64,000 nucleotides of DNA, taken from contig NZ_FMZQ01000008.1 of the NCBI RefSeq assembly GCF_900102635.1, positions 1 to 64,000 on the forward strand, in the 5' to 3' direction. This document shows, in pieces, positions 6,115 to 14,115 of this stretch. The notes beneath the pieces were generated by a model that was not told where the DNA came from, searched no databases, and was given only the letters and a program-made list of their open reading frames with translations. The DNA is from Ectopseudomonas chengduensis. Lineage in GTDB: Bacteria; Pseudomonadota; Gammaproteobacteria; Pseudomonadales; Pseudomonadaceae. The first letter of the stretch is position 1. Each line of letters starts with the position of its first letter. Position numbers and translations under genes: made by a program.

Positions 6115-7488
6115 ATGCGCCGGACACGCTTTTATGTCGCGCTGGCTCTGCTGATTGTTTCGGCTGGGTCTTACTCGGGGCTAACTCAGGCTGAGGATTA
6201 TTGGTGGATGTGTGGTCTCTCTCGCTGCAATGATATTCGCAACTCCACTCCTCAGGATGCTGCACACCTAAATCTCTCTTCCCAGAATTGGGATATGAAT
6301 CTTGTTACCCTGTCTGCCTGCTCCCCTGGTAGTAGCGAAAATCTATTTTCTTGTCCTTATGAGCGCCGTAGCGCTACAACTGGCAACGTTGTTGCTCGTG
6401 GCGCTGTTACTGTCCAGCGCTCTGGCAATGGTTGTACTCAGCCCGCTGTCTATAACCCTCACACCGGCATCTGTGAGCCCCCGCCATCTCAATGCGAATC
6501 CAAAAAGGACCAAAGCACCACCTGGTCCATGCTTCGCCCCGACCTCAACGGCCTTGGCCCTATCGAACATGGTTGCGAGGCCGGTTGCCGTATCGCCCTG
6601 GGTACCTCTGAATGTGCCCCTGTTTCCGAAGGCGCTACCACTGGCGTTTGCTGGGGCGTAGGCACGTTCACCGGCGCTGAATGCCAGCCCGGCGACAACC
6701 CCACCGGTGGCACCCCGCCGACCGATCCCACCGACCCAACGGACCCGACCGACCCGCCGCCAGATTGCGGCCCTGGCCACTCATGGTCCGGCACCACCTG
6801 CGTGCCTGATGAACCTGAGGAATGCGACCCCAGCACCGGCGAAGTCTGCCCGCCCGATGATGGTGACGGCGAAGACGGCGATGGAGAAGACGGGGACGGC
6901 GATGGGGATGGAGAAGGTGACGGTGATGGCGAGGGAGACGGCGAAGGGGATGGCGAATGCGATCCCGCGACCGATCCGAATCAATGCAAGGGTGATGGCG
7001 ATGGTGTGTGCGACCCGAAAACCGATCCCAACCAGTGCAAGGGCAACGATGACGGCGATTGCGACCCCAAAACCGACCCGAACAAATGCGTAAAGCCCAG
7101 CGTCGAGGGCGAAGATTGCGACACCGAGCTGAAGTGCGAAGGCGACGTCATCCAGTGCGCCATTCTGCGCGCCAACAAAAACCAGATATGCCAGTGGACG
7201 TACAACGAACAGGTTAAGCGCGACATCGAGAGCGAGCTGGCCGGCGAGGACTACCAGCTGGAAGAGAAGTCTATCGCCGTCAGCAGCCTGTTCACCGAAG
7301 CCGTGAACAAAGGCCGCTGGCTGCCTCAGTCGTGCCCATCACCACAAAGCTTTTCCGTCATGGGCCGCAGCTACTCGTTTAGCTGGGAGCCCGCCTGCCG
7401 TTTCGCCCAAGCCATCGGCCCGCTGATTGTGGCCCTGGCTTCGATCTTCTTTGCAGTCTCCATCGGACGCGGAATCAAGGGGTCTTGA
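6115..7488 (+). CDS. Adsorption/minor coat protein, pIII (CoaA) type
   Basis: The 457-aa protein starts with a signal peptide (MRRTRFYVALALLIVSAG, cleaved near TQAE) and a Cys-rich N-terminal domain. A low-complexity linker follows: a PTDPTDPTDP run near residue 205, then an acidic Gly/Asp/Glu stretch around residues 250-290, then three repeats of the form CDPxTDPNxCKG. The protein ends with a membrane anchor (IGPLIVALASIFFAVSIG). Signal, linker and C-terminal anchor are those of receptor-binding pIII proteins. ATG 6115 gives the cleanest signal peptide; the upstream start at 6100 overlaps the 23-aa peptide gene. The N-terminal domain would bind the pilus or another receptor. Confidence 0.8.
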   Translation: MRRTRFYVALALLIVSAGSYSGLTQAEDYWWMCGLSRCNDIRNSTPQDAAHLNLSSQNWDMNLVTLSACSPGSSENLFSCPYERRSATTGNVVARGAVTVQRSGNGCTQPAVYNPHTGICEPPPSQCESKKDQSTTWSMLRPDLNGLGPIEHGCEAGCRIALGTSECAPVSEGATTGVCWGVGTFTGAECQPGDNPTGGTPPTDPTDPTDPTDPPPDCGPGHSWSGTTCVPDEPEECDPSTGEVCPPDDGDGEDGDGEDGDGDGDGEGDGDGEGDGEGDGECDPATDPNQCKGDGDGVCDPKTDPNQCKGNDDGDCDPKTDPNKCVKPSVEGEDCDTELKCEGDVIQCAILRANKNQICQWTYNEQVKRDIESELAGEDYQLEEKSIAVSSLFTEAVNKGRWLPQSCPSPQSFSVMGRSYSFSWEPACRFAQAIGPLIVALASIFFAVSIGRGIKGS

Positions 7489-7489
7489 T

Positions 7490-7807
7490 ATGCCACTACT
7501 ACCACTACTCGCCACCTTCCTCGGCTCCATCGTTTCCGGGCTGGTCTTCCGGGCGCTGGCTTCCCTGGGCTTTGCCTACGTTGCCTATGTCGGTATCGGC
7601 CAACTGATCGACACCGTCGACAGCTACGTCAAAGGCCTGTTCGGGTCCATCCCGCCACCCGTCGCGGCCATCCTCGGCATGGCCAAGGTCGATGTGGCCA
7701 TCAACATCATCATCGCCGCTGTCATCGCTCGCCTGATGCTGGCCGGGATGGACCGTATCACCGGCACCATCACCGGCCTCGCCCTGCTCAACAAGGCAGG
7801 TGGCTGA
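7490..7807 (+). CDS. DUF2523 family membrane protein (pVI-like minor coat)
   Basis: The 105-aa product has three hydrophobic segments (LLATFLGSIVSGLVFRALA, GFAYVAYVGIGQLI and INIIIAAVIARLML) and ends RITGTITGLALLNKAGG. This is the DUF2523 pattern found between the adsorption and Zot genes in Pf phages and thought to be the pVI-type virion-base protein. ATG 7490 overlaps nothing and lies 1 nt after the upstream stop. The frame also opens earlier at 7427, but that would overlap the adsorption gene. Confidence 0.8.
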   Translation: MPLLPLLATFLGSIVSGLVFRALASLGFAYVAYVGIGQLIDTVDSYVKGLFGSIPPPVAAILGMAKVDVAINIIIAAVIARLMLAGMDRITGTITGLALLNKAGG

Positions 7808-8997
7808 TGTTCGTCCTGCGCACAGGTCTGCAGGGCAACGGCAAGACCTTGAACACCATCAAGGAAGTAGACGCCAAAGCCGCGAAAGAAGGCCGCCCGG
7901 TCTACTACCACAACATCCGCGGCTTCGATCCCAATGCCGAAGTCCTCGAGGCCGTTTGGCAAGAATTCGATGAGCCGCAGAAATGGCACGAGCTGCCGCA
8001 GAACGCCATGATCGTCATCGACGAAGCGCAGACCTTCTTCCGTGTGCGCCCTGCCGGCTCTGCCGTCCCCGCCTACGCCAGCGCCCTGGAAACCATGCGC
8101 CATCGCGGCCATGAACTGCACTGCATTACCCAGAACCCCGGCCTGATCGACACCCACTTCCGCAAGCTCTGCAACTCGCACATTCACTACGTGCGAGGCC
8201 ACAAAGGCAAGGTCATCAAGCGCTGGGAGTTCGAGCGCGTGAACATGGACGTCGAGAAGAAGAACGACTTCAGCGACGGCCAGGCGACCCGCGTCCTACT
8301 CGATAAGAAGTACTTCGGCGTGTACCAGTCCGTGGCCGAAGGCTCTGAGCATCACATGAAGTTCAAGCCGCCTCGGGCGCTGTTCGTGTTTATCGCCTGC
8401 ATCATCGGTATCGGCTACTTCGGCTACGGCATCTATGAACGGCGTATCGCCCCGCCCAAGCCCCAGGCCGAAGCCGTCGAACAGGCGCGCGCTACGTCAC
8501 CGACCGGCGAACCCGTGGCGCAGCAGCCAGCCCCAAACAATGCCGCGCCGCTGTCGCCTGAAGAGTACGTCGCCCTGCGAGTGCCCCGCCTACCCGATGT
8601 GCCCAGCTCGGCGCCGATCTACGACGAAATCACCCGGCCCGTCACCTATCCGCGTCTGTCCTGCATGTACTCCACCGATCAACAGATGGTGGCCAGGAAT
8701 CACAAGCGCCTCGTCCTGGGCTATCGCGACGGCAAGGTCTACGGCTGTCGCTGCAACACCCAGCAAGGCACTAGAGCGGTGGTGTCCTTTGAAGCCTGCA
8801 TGGCCTACGTCGAAGAAGGTGCATTCGATCCTGCGAAGCCTGATCGCCTGCCCGATCCCAACGGCCAGATTGCTCAGACACAACCAGAACAACAGCCTCC
8901 CCAAAACCAGCCCTCGCGCCCTGCTCCTTCTGCCAGCGCTAACGCACCGGTAGGCGCTGCATGGCCGTCGCTGAGCGGCTATCAGGGTGCCCTGTGA
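7807..8997 (+). CDS. Zonular occludens toxin (Zot)-type phage assembly ATPase, pI
   Basis: The 396-aa inner-membrane ATPase drives extrusion of filamentous virions. The N-terminal domain has Walker A GLQGNGKT (residues 8-15) and Walker B MIVIDEAQ (about 75), and a sensor-like region THFRKLC. A membrane helix lies at about 197-216 (FVFIACIIGIGYFGYGIY). The periplasmic part includes a Cys-containing domain (LSCMYST, YGCRCNT, EACMAYV) and a disordered Pro/Gln tail. The start overlaps the stop of the DUF2523 gene by one base. Filamentous Zot proteins are about 350-450 residues, so this is full length. Confidence 0.88.
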   Translation: MFVLRTGLQGNGKTLNTIKEVDAKAAKEGRPVYYHNIRGFDPNAEVLEAVWQEFDEPQKWHELPQNAMIVIDEAQTFFRVRPAGSAVPAYASALETMRHRGHELHCITQNPGLIDTHFRKLCNSHIHYVRGHKGKVIKRWEFERVNMDVEKKNDFSDGQATRVLLDKKYFGVYQSVAEGSEHHMKFKPPRALFVFIACIIGIGYFGYGIYERRIAPPKPQAEAVEQARATSPTGEPVAQQPAPNNAAPLSPEEYVALRVPRLPDVPSSAPIYDEITRPVTYPRLSCMYSTDQQMVARNHKRLVLGYRDGKVYGCRCNTQQGTRAVVSFEACMAYVEEGAFDPAKPDRLPDPNGQIAQTQPEQQPPQNQPSRPAPSASANAPVGAAWPSLSGYQGAL

Positions 8998-9092
8998 GCG
9001 AACACCAACGGAACGCCATGCGCGGCGGCGTGGTTGCGTGCGAGGCACGAGCGCGCGTGTGCGCCGCCGCGCGGGCGCTGACGTCCCTGTAG
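8994..9092 (+). CDS. Possible 32-aa peptide overlapping the double hairpin
   Basis: A GTG at 8994 overlapping the zot stop opens a 32-codon frame containing MRGGVVACEARARV and ending ALTSL. An internal ATG lies at 9018. The frame coincides with the GC-rich inverted repeats at 9020-9100, so its composition may reflect the hairpin rather than coding. Listed as possible only. Confidence 0.25.
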   Translation: MSEHQRNAMRGGVVACEARARVCAAARALTSL

Positions 9093-9100
9093 CACGTCAG
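9020..9100. other. Tandem hairpins before the replication gene: candidate origin or packaging signal
   Basis: An inverted repeat with perfect 11-bp arms (GCGCGGCGGCG at 9020-9030, complement at 9062-9072, 31-nt loop) is followed by a second with 7-bp arms (CTGACGT at 9078-9084 and ACGTCAG at 9094-9100, 9-nt loop). They lie between zot and the replication initiator. Filamentous phages keep their strand origins and packaging hairpin in such intergenic DNA. Function is inferred. Confidence 0.45.
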
Positions 9101-9150
9101 ATAAACCAAGGTTAAACGTGTCGATTCGGCACTATTTGGAGCATTAGAAA

Positions 9151-10428
9151 ATGGCAGTTAAAGACCAACTCCGCGTTGATCGTGAGTTCAAGAAAACCCC
9201 GACCGGTAGGCTGTTTTTCGACAGCATGACCGCTCGGATAACTGACCTTTCCAACGTCCGAATCCTGGCCTGCAGCGTCGATACCGTCCGCCAGTTGTAT
9301 CGCGGCCTGATCCGCCCGGAAATCATGAGCCTGTTCGAGAAGCCAGGGACCATCGTCGACTTCGCTGGCCAACGTTGGCACTCGGGTCGCGTCAGCAAGG
9401 ATTCTGGCTACCAGTACAAGCTGCAGAATGCTGACCTGGGCATCATCCTGCTGGTGAAGAACTTCAACGCCAAAATCGAGAATATCGGCCCCCACCTGAA
9501 AATCGAGGTGTCTCCGCATGCCATCGACCAGTTCTGCCCCGAGCGCCTGCAGGAACGCCTGGACTACTACGCCGACCACGTGCTGACCAACGTCGAACGC
9601 AACCAATGCGCGGTCCACCTCGCGCTAGACCTGCAGGGCTGGCAACCGCCCGCCGATCTGGTCGCCCGCATGCACTGCCGCGCACGCGCAGCCCGTGATA
9701 TCTCCGGCATCAAGGAAATCCAGTGGACGCTGGAGTCTGCCACTTACGGCAAAGGTCAGTCCTACCTGTTCGGCTCTGCTGGTGGCGTCCAGCTCGGTAT
9801 CTACAACAAGACCGAACAGGCCCGCTCCATCGATAAGCTCGACTATTGGGAAAACGTCTGGAAGCGTCGCGACAGCTTCGACGAAGCCGATCCGGACAAC
9901 TACAACCCCGAGCAAGACGTATGGCGCGTAGAGCTGCGTTACCACCACTCGGTGATCCAGCAATTCGCCTCCGGCTCGTTCGACCTGCACAGCGGCGAGA
10001 CCATCGAAACCAACAGCTATGCCGCCTTTGCCCCTCACCTAGACGGCCTGTGGCGCTATGGCCTGCGCCAATTCAAGTTGCTGGCTCGCCCTGGCTACTT
10101 TGAGCCCATCTGGACGCTGATCCGTGACGATGTTCGCGTGGATCTGCCGGTGGATTCCCTGGTCGATGAAACCGAGTACAAGCGCCAATACAAGACCTCG
10201 CGCGGCTTCTCCGGTAAGAACGTCGAGCTATTCCTGGGAAACTTCGTCAGCCTGCTGGCACGGGAGCGAGTGGGCGCTAGAAAGGCTTTCTATCGGCTCA
10301 AGGATTGGGAGTGCTGGCCGGTGATCCGCGACCACTATGCCGCCAAAGGCATGGATGAAGACGGGCTGTATAAGCACATCAAAGGCATCCTTGAAGAACG
10401 GCATGTGCGTTGGGGGCGTGCTGTCTGA
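9151..10428 (+). CDS. Phage replication initiation protein (Pf gene II type)
   Basis: This 425-aa protein occupies the slot of the Pf replication initiator between zot and int. It would nick the replicative form and start rolling-circle synthesis. Regions typical of the Pf initiators are seen: RLFFDSMTARITDLS near the N-terminus, CAVHLALDLQGW mid-protein (the beta strand before the expected metal site), LFGSAGGVQLGIYNKT, and VWRVELRYHHSVI, where the E-R-H pattern is conserved. A run toward the end (LARERVGARKAFY) is basic. Its TGA overlaps the integrase ATG (TGATG). Length agrees with Pf homologues. Confidence 0.8.
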   Translation: MAVKDQLRVDREFKKTPTGRLFFDSMTARITDLSNVRILACSVDTVRQLYRGLIRPEIMSLFEKPGTIVDFAGQRWHSGRVSKDSGYQYKLQNADLGIILLVKNFNAKIENIGPHLKIEVSPHAIDQFCPERLQERLDYYADHVLTNVERNQCAVHLALDLQGWQPPADLVARMHCRARAARDISGIKEIQWTLESATYGKGQSYLFGSAGGVQLGIYNKTEQARSIDKLDYWENVWKRRDSFDEADPDNYNPEQDVWRVELRYHHSVIQQFASGSFDLHSGETIETNSYAAFAPHLDGLWRYGLRQFKLLARPGYFEPIWTLIRDDVRVDLPVDSLVDETEYKRQYKTSRGFSGKNVELFLGNFVSLLARERVGARKAFYRLKDWECWPVIRDHYAAKGMDEDGLYKHIKGILEERHVRWGRAV

Positions 10429-11435
10429 TGGCAATAGAGCAACTGCCTGACGGACGCTGGAAAGTCGACGTTGAACCCATCAAGGGCCGGCGCTTTCGCA
10501 AGACCTTCAAGACCAAGGGTGAAGCCCAGCGCTTTGAAGCGACCTGCAGGGCCAATTGCATCGACTCGCCAGCCTGGACGCCCAAGCCGAAAGATCGTCG
10601 CCGCCTATCTGAACTCTGCACCCGGTATCACGAACTCCATGGCCATGCTTTAGCTGATGGTGCCGCGATCCTCCGCACCCTGCAGAACCTGGCTAAAGAC
10701 CTGGGCGACCCCATCGCGGTCAAGCTCACCGGCAATGCCTTCTGCGAAACACGCAGCGAACTGCTCAAGGCTGGCATTCAAGGCAAGACGCTAAACAACC
10801 GGCTCGGCTACCTGAAAGCCCTGTTCAACGAGCTGCACCGTCTCGGCGATATCGACTATCCCAACCCGCTGGCCAAGGTCCGCCCGCTACGCCTGCAGGA
10901 ACGCCCTATTTCCTACCTCTCGACCTGCCAGATAGCCGAACTGCTCGAGGCCCTGGATGACCGCACGACCAGCCCTGGAATTGGCCTGATCGCTCGCGTC
11001 TGTCTGAGTACGGGTGCCAGGTGGGGAGAAGCCCAGGCGCTGACACCTGAGCGAGTGAGAAACGGCATGGTGACCTTTGCCAACACCAAGTCGAAGCGAA
11101 CCCGGTCGATTCCTATCGATAGAGAGCTGGAAAAGGCACTGCAGATCTACTTCAAGCGCCACGGCCTGTTTACCAACTGCATGCTGACCTTTAGCCGTGT
11201 ACTGGAGAAGACTTCGATCAAGCTCCCGGCCGGCCAGGCAACGCACGTGCTACGCCACACCTTCGCCAGTCACTTCGTTATGCGGGGCGGGAACATCCTG
11301 ACGCTGCAGAAAATCCTGGGGCATACGTCGCTGGCAATGACCATGCGCTATGCGCACCTGTCGCCGGACCATCTGCAGGATGCTTTGACCCTGAATCCGC
11401 TTTTCGACACTTCTTCGACACCTGCCGAAAGCTGA
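10428..11435 (+). CDS. Phage tyrosine integrase
   Basis: The 335-aa enzyme has an N-terminal arm-binding domain ([17 protein letters not shown]), a SAM-like core-binding domain (about 60-150) and a catalytic domain with Arg in [22 protein letters not shown] (HxxR), and [17 protein letters not shown] with the His/Trp-position His and the nucleophile Tyr. All catalytic residues are present, so it should be active. ATG 10428 overlaps the upstream stop and is chosen over the longer frame from 10410. It reads toward the tRNA-Ser gene, the presumed attachment site, as in Pf phages. Confidence 0.93.
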   Translation: MAIEQLPDGRWKVDVEPIKGRRFRKTFKTKGEAQRFEATCRANCIDSPAWTPKPKDRRRLSELCTRYHELHGHALADGAAILRTLQNLAKDLGDPIAVKLTGNAFCETRSELLKAGIQGKTLNNRLGYLKALFNELHRLGDIDYPNPLAKVRPLRLQERPISYLSTCQIAELLEALDDRTTSPGIGLIARVCLSTGARWGEAQALTPERVRNGMVTFANTKSKRTRSIPIDRELEKALQIYFKRHGLFTNCMLTFSRVLEKTSIKLPAGQATHVLRHTFASHFVMRGGNILTLQKILGHTSLAMTMRYAHLSPDHLQDALTLNPLFDTSSTPAES

Positions 11436-11476
11436 AAAGCAAAAAGCCCCGAAAACTTCTCAGTTCTCAGGGCTTT
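11436..11476 (-). terminator. Terminator downstream of tRNA-Ser (leftward)
   Basis: On the minus strand, AAAGCCC pairs with GGGCTTT around a loop that can itself pair, and is followed by TTTTGCTTTT. It lies 15 nt beyond the tRNA 3' end. It also lies just after the integrase stop and can act weakly on the plus strand. Confidence 0.7.
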
Positions 11477-11490
11477 AGGTATTACGAAAG

Positions 11491-11580
11491 TGGCGGTGAA
11501 GAAGAGATTCGAACTCTTGATACGGTTTCCCGTATACACACTTTCCAGGCGTGCTCCTTCAACCACTCGGACACTTCACC
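11491..11580 (-). tRNA. tRNA-Ser(GGA)
   Basis: The minus-strand sequence begins GGTGAAGTGTCCGAGTGG, has anticodon GGA in the loop CTGGAAA, the long serine variable arm, the T-loop GTTCGAATC and an encoded CCA end. All class II features are present over 90 nt. Its 3' end faces the integrase, so it is the likely integration target. The gene is intact at this side of the prophage. Confidence 0.95.
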
Positions 11581-11673
11581 GGATCTCGACGTTTTGGCGT
11601 TTACCCCGTCGAGGCGCGCTAATGTAGTCGAATGTTTTCTCGATGGCAAATTTTTTTTAAAGGATTCATGCGC

Positions 11674-11892
11674 TTAAGAGCGCAGCGGGTTTTCCTCGTG
11701 CTTCTCACAGGGCTGCTCGTCGAAGCGAATGTGGCCGAACAGCAGAAAACCCAGGGACATGAACAGGCCCAAGCCGAATAGCAGCAGCACGCCGGATGGG
11801 CTGCGCAGGTAGAAGGTTTCGCTGAGCACGACCGATGCCAGCAACAGGCCGATCACGGCAAGCATATAAAGGATGGAGTAGAGGGTGTTCAT
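11674..11892 (-). CDS. Small two-helix membrane protein
   Basis: The 72-aa protein has two membrane helices ([17 protein letters not shown] and [20 protein letters not shown]) and a charged C-terminus (HEENPLRS). GGAGCTGCCCC lies before the ATG. It is the first chromosomal gene past the tRNA. No domain or function is recognised. Confidence 0.55.
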   Translation of the reverse strand: MNTLYSILYMLAVIGLLLASVVLSETFYLRSPSGVLLLFGLGLFMSLGFLLFGHIRFDEQPCEKHEENPLRS

Positions 11893-12079
11893 GGGGCAGC
11901 TCCTTCGGTTCGCTGCTCACCATAAAGGCCTGGCTTTGCGTTCGACCAATTGCCATCCGGCATAGCCGCGATAGGCAAAAACACTGACCAGCCAGTCAGC
12001 CGCGGCGCTTTACCAGAGCGCTGCGGCTGAGTACCTTCTGCCCACATTCGCCCCCAAGGCTCTAACAAGGAAAACCGCC

Positions 12080-12769
12080 ATGAGCGACCTGATCAGCTAT
12101 CAACTCGAAGATGGCATCGCCACCCTCACCCTGAGCAATGGCAAGGTCAATGCCATCTCGCCTGACGTGATCGCTGCGTTCAATGCCGCCCTCGACCGCG
12201 CCGAGCAGGATCGCGCCATCGTCGTCATCACTGGCCAGCCGGGAATTCTTTCCGGCGGCTATGACCTGAAGGTGATGACCTCGGGCCCGCAGAATGCAAT
12301 CAACCTGGTGGCTGCTGGCTCCACGCTGGCGCGACGCATGCTCGCCCACCCCTACCCGATCATCGTCGCCTGCCCGGGTCATGCCGTGGCCAAGGGTGCG
12401 TTCATCCTGCTGTCGGCCGATTACCGTATCGGCGTGGAAGGTCCGTTCAATATCGGCCTGAATGAAGTGCAGATCGGCATGACCATGCACCACGTCGGTA
12501 TCGAGCTGGCTCGTGATCGTCTGCGCAAGTCTGCATTCCACCGTTCGGTGATCAATGGCGAGATGTTCGACCCGGCTGGCGCTGTAGATGCCGGCTTCCT
12601 GGACAAGGTGGTACCGGCCGAGCAATTGCTGGCCACCACTCAGGCGGTGGCGCAGCAGATGAAGAAGATCAACATGACCGCACACAAGAACACCAAGCTG
12701 AAGGTGCGCAAGGCGCTGCTGGAAACCCTCGATGCCGCCATCGAGATGGACAAGCAACACCTGCTTTAA
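12080..12769 (+). CDS. Crotonase/enoyl-CoA hydratase family protein
   Basis: The 229-aa protein belongs to the crotonase fold, which stabilises acyl-CoA enolates in an oxyanion hole. LSNGKVNAIS near the N-terminus, GILSGGYDLKVM (the first oxyanion-hole segment) and CPGHAVAKGAFILLSADYRIG (second segment, AxGxG-like) are clear. The usual catalytic Glu pair of true hydratases is not obvious: the segment reads NEVQIGMTMHHVGIEL. The substrate is therefore open, and an isomerase or hydrolase role is possible. At 229 aa it is short but complete. It starts after AAGGAAAACC and ends at a strong terminator, so it is monocistronic. Confidence 0.8.
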   Translation: MSDLISYQLEDGIATLTLSNGKVNAISPDVIAAFNAALDRAEQDRAIVVITGQPGILSGGYDLKVMTSGPQNAINLVAAGSTLARRMLAHPYPIIVACPGHAVAKGAFILLSADYRIGVEGPFNIGLNEVQIGMTMHHVGIELARDRLRKSAFHRSVINGEMFDPAGAVDAGFLDKVVPAEQLLATTQAVAQQMKKINMTAHKNTKLKVRKALLETLDAAIEMDKQHLL

Positions 12770-12795
12770 ACGCAACTCTCGGTAACCCATAAATG

Positions 12796-12832
12796 AAAAG
12801 CGCCGCTTCCGTTGAGGTCGCGGCGCTTTTTC
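12796..12832 (+). terminator. Intrinsic terminator after the crotonase gene
   Basis: The stem AGCGCCGC / GCGGCGCT (12799-12806, 12820-12827) is followed by TTTTTC. Confidence 0.85.
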
Positions 12833-12893
12833 TTTGCGCGTCTCGCCAATTACCCCGCCGGCGAATGTCGGTGCGCGCGGCGCACCCAACGGG

Positions 12894-13292
12894 TCAGCCG
12901 GAATAATCCAGGGCCGTCCAGGCTCGGCTCAGGCCTTGCGCGAGCACGCAGCCGGGCTTGCTCAGTTGCTCGTTGAAGGCGGCCGGCAACAGCGTGGTTT
13001 CACCCTCTGCAGCACCATGGCGCTCGGTCAGCCACTGCAGCTTGCCGCAGTTGGGCGTTTCGATCACGTAACTGGCGGCAATGTTGGAGTGATGGCTGGG
13101 CAGTCGAATCACGTCGAGCACTATGCCCGTCTCCTCGACACGCTGGCCATCGGAGACCAGCACGGCCCAGGCCTGCTCGCCCTCGATCACCAGGTAGGCA
13201 CCGTTGGCCTGTGGTCGATCAATCTGCGGTTGCGCGCAGCCGCTCAGCAGGGCCAATAGCACAATCGTCATCAGCATCTGTTGCATTGCCAA
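12894..13292 (-). CDS. Small putative lipoprotein
   Basis: The 132-aa product has a signal segment (MLMTIVLLALLSGCAQ) with a lipobox LLSGC, so Cys19 would be lipidated and the protein exported. The mature part is short with two cysteines (ETPNCGKLQ, KPGCVLA). No family is recognised. It is divergent from the LexA-box gene at 13441 and convergent with the crotonase gene. Confidence 0.6.
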   Translation of the reverse strand: MAMQQMLMTIVLLALLSGCAQPQIDRPQANGAYLVIEGEQAWAVLVSDGQRVEETGIVLDVIRLPSHHSNIAASYVIETPNCGKLQWLTERHGAAEGETTLLPAAFNEQLSKPGCVLAQGLSRAWTALDYSG

Positions 13293-13366
13293 TACCCCCT
13301 CGCAAGGCGCCCACCTTCAGGTGGTGGACGGGTTGTTGTCGCCTAAGTGAGGCCAATATCACTCAA

Positions 13367-13386
13367 TACTGTTTATTTGTACAGTA
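13367..13386 (+). promoter_or_regulatory. LexA (SOS) box with overlapping promoter
   Basis: CTGTTTATTTGTACAG at 13369-13384 matches the CTG-N10-CAG LexA operator with CTGT..ACAG ends and an AT-rich core; flanking TA/TA extends the symmetry. TTGTAC (13377-13382) inside it and TATATC (13401-13406) are 18 bp apart and could be the -35 and -10 of the downstream gene, so bound LexA would block the promoter. Confidence 0.75.
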
Positions 13387-13440
13387 TTTTTCGATTAGGC
13401 TATATCGCAGGTAAATGATCGATTGCACAGGAGCGCCATC

Positions 13441-13755
13441 ATGCTGGACGTACTGCAGCTAAAACACCGAGTGAACCGCATGCCGCTGGAGCGGGTACGC
13501 GAGATGGTCGAGGAACTGCAGCTCGAGGGCATCGTCACCGAGAGCCGCACCCCTTTCAATCGTCAGCACTTCAATACCTGCTTCGCCGAGATCGAGGCGC
13601 TGCTGCAGCGCGCCGGCTACCATCGGCAACTGGATGTGGTCGGCTACCAGGGTCTGGCCTATGCGCTGTTCGATCCGACTCGCTGGGAAGCCGTCGAAGT
13701 GCTGCGCTGGCTGCGCGACTTCGTCGAGGAGGCGCGCGTTCAACCGGCTTCCTGA
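13441..13755 (+). CDS. Hypothetical protein, probably SOS-regulated
   Basis: The 104-aa soluble protein is helical and acidic (MLDVLQLKHRVNRMP, REMVEELQLEG, CFAEIEALLQRAGY). I recognise no family. ATG 13441 follows AGGAGC at a good distance and is chosen over an upstream start at 13423. The gene lies behind a LexA box with an overlapping promoter, so it is expected to be induced by DNA damage. Its function is unknown. Confidence 0.6.
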   Translation: MLDVLQLKHRVNRMPLERVREMVEELQLEGIVTESRTPFNRQHFNTCFAEIEALLQRAGYHRQLDVVGYQGLAYALFDPTRWEAVEVLRWLRDFVEEARVQPAS

Positions 13756-13980
13756 GCCTACGATACGAACCAAAAAGGCTCAGCGACGCCCGCTCATGCA
13801 CGGCATTGGCTCAGAAGCATGCGGGGTGAGCCAAGCCTGCGCTCGCTCCACACACTTCAACCCCCCCTCAAAACACAGCTGCAACTTATTGATCCTAAAC
13901 AGCTAGCCTCTGGAAAGCCGGCACCCAGCCCCTACCGGTCAGGTACCACATGCCGCTGCTCGGCCGCTGTGCACGAAAGC

Positions 13981-13996
13981 TGGCAAGCCCCTTGCT
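13981..13996 (+). promoter_or_regulatory. Sigma-54 promoter upstream of nrtA
   Basis: TGGCAAGCCCCTTGCT matches the TGGCAC-N5-TTGCA consensus: GG at 13982-13983 and GC at 13994-13995, 12 bp apart. Transcription would start near 14007, placing both leader hairpins in the RNA. No clear NtrC site was identified upstream. Confidence 0.75.
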
Positions 13997-14021
13997 AAGT
14001 CCTTGTCAATCATCCTGCGTA

Positions 14022-14068
14022 GCACGCCAACGGCGGCGGGCCGAGGATCACGGACAACGGCGTCCGTC
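14022..14068 (+). promoter_or_regulatory. Tandem ANTAR-target hairpins in the nrtA leader
   Basis: P1 has loop AACGGC (14029-14034) closed by CGCC/GGCG and outer pairs with one mismatch. P2 has the same loop (14056-14061) closed by the perfect 6-bp stem ACGGAC/GTCCGT (14050-14055, 14062-14067). Two hairpins with hexaloops having A1 and G4 are the known binding motif of ANTAR antiterminators such as NasR and NasT. P2 shares bases with the terminator stem that begins at 14056, so the two structures exclude each other. Confidence 0.8.
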
Positions 14069-14115
14069 AGGTCACCTTCCTCTCATTGAGGTGGCCTGGC
14101 GTACGCCGTTTTTTG
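14056..14115 (+). terminator. Attenuator terminator in the nrtA leader
   Basis: AACGGCGT at 14056-14063 pairs with ACGCCGTT at 14103-14110, followed by a T tract. The inner arms (CAGGTCACCT and AGGTGGCCTG) also pair. It ends 28 nt before the nrtA ATG and would stop transcription unless P2 is stabilised. Confidence 0.82.

Larger units (their letters stand above)
1333..11490. mobile_element. Pf-type filamentous prophage beside tRNA-Ser
   Basis: The module has the Pf1/Pf4 order: repressor, small DNA-binding genes, small coat proteins, pIII-like adsorption protein, DUF2523 protein, Zot ATPase, replication initiator and tyrosine integrase. The integrase ends 55 bp from the 3' end of a tRNA-Ser gene, a usual filamentous-phage target. 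All structural genes run rightward in one tight series. A leftward accessory operon occupies the end opposite the integrase, where Pf phages often carry cargo. The right end is placed at the tRNA 3' terminus. The left end is uncertain: no copy of the tRNA 3' sequence was seen between position 1 and the repressor, so the element may reach beyond about 0.8 kb or have lost attL. Confidence 0.85.

Noticed and set aside
8994..9092. A 32-aa phage gene as the only explanation of the zot-rep spacer
   Set aside because: The frame coincides with perfect inverted repeats; its composition is explained by the hairpins, so it is kept only as a low-confidence alternative.
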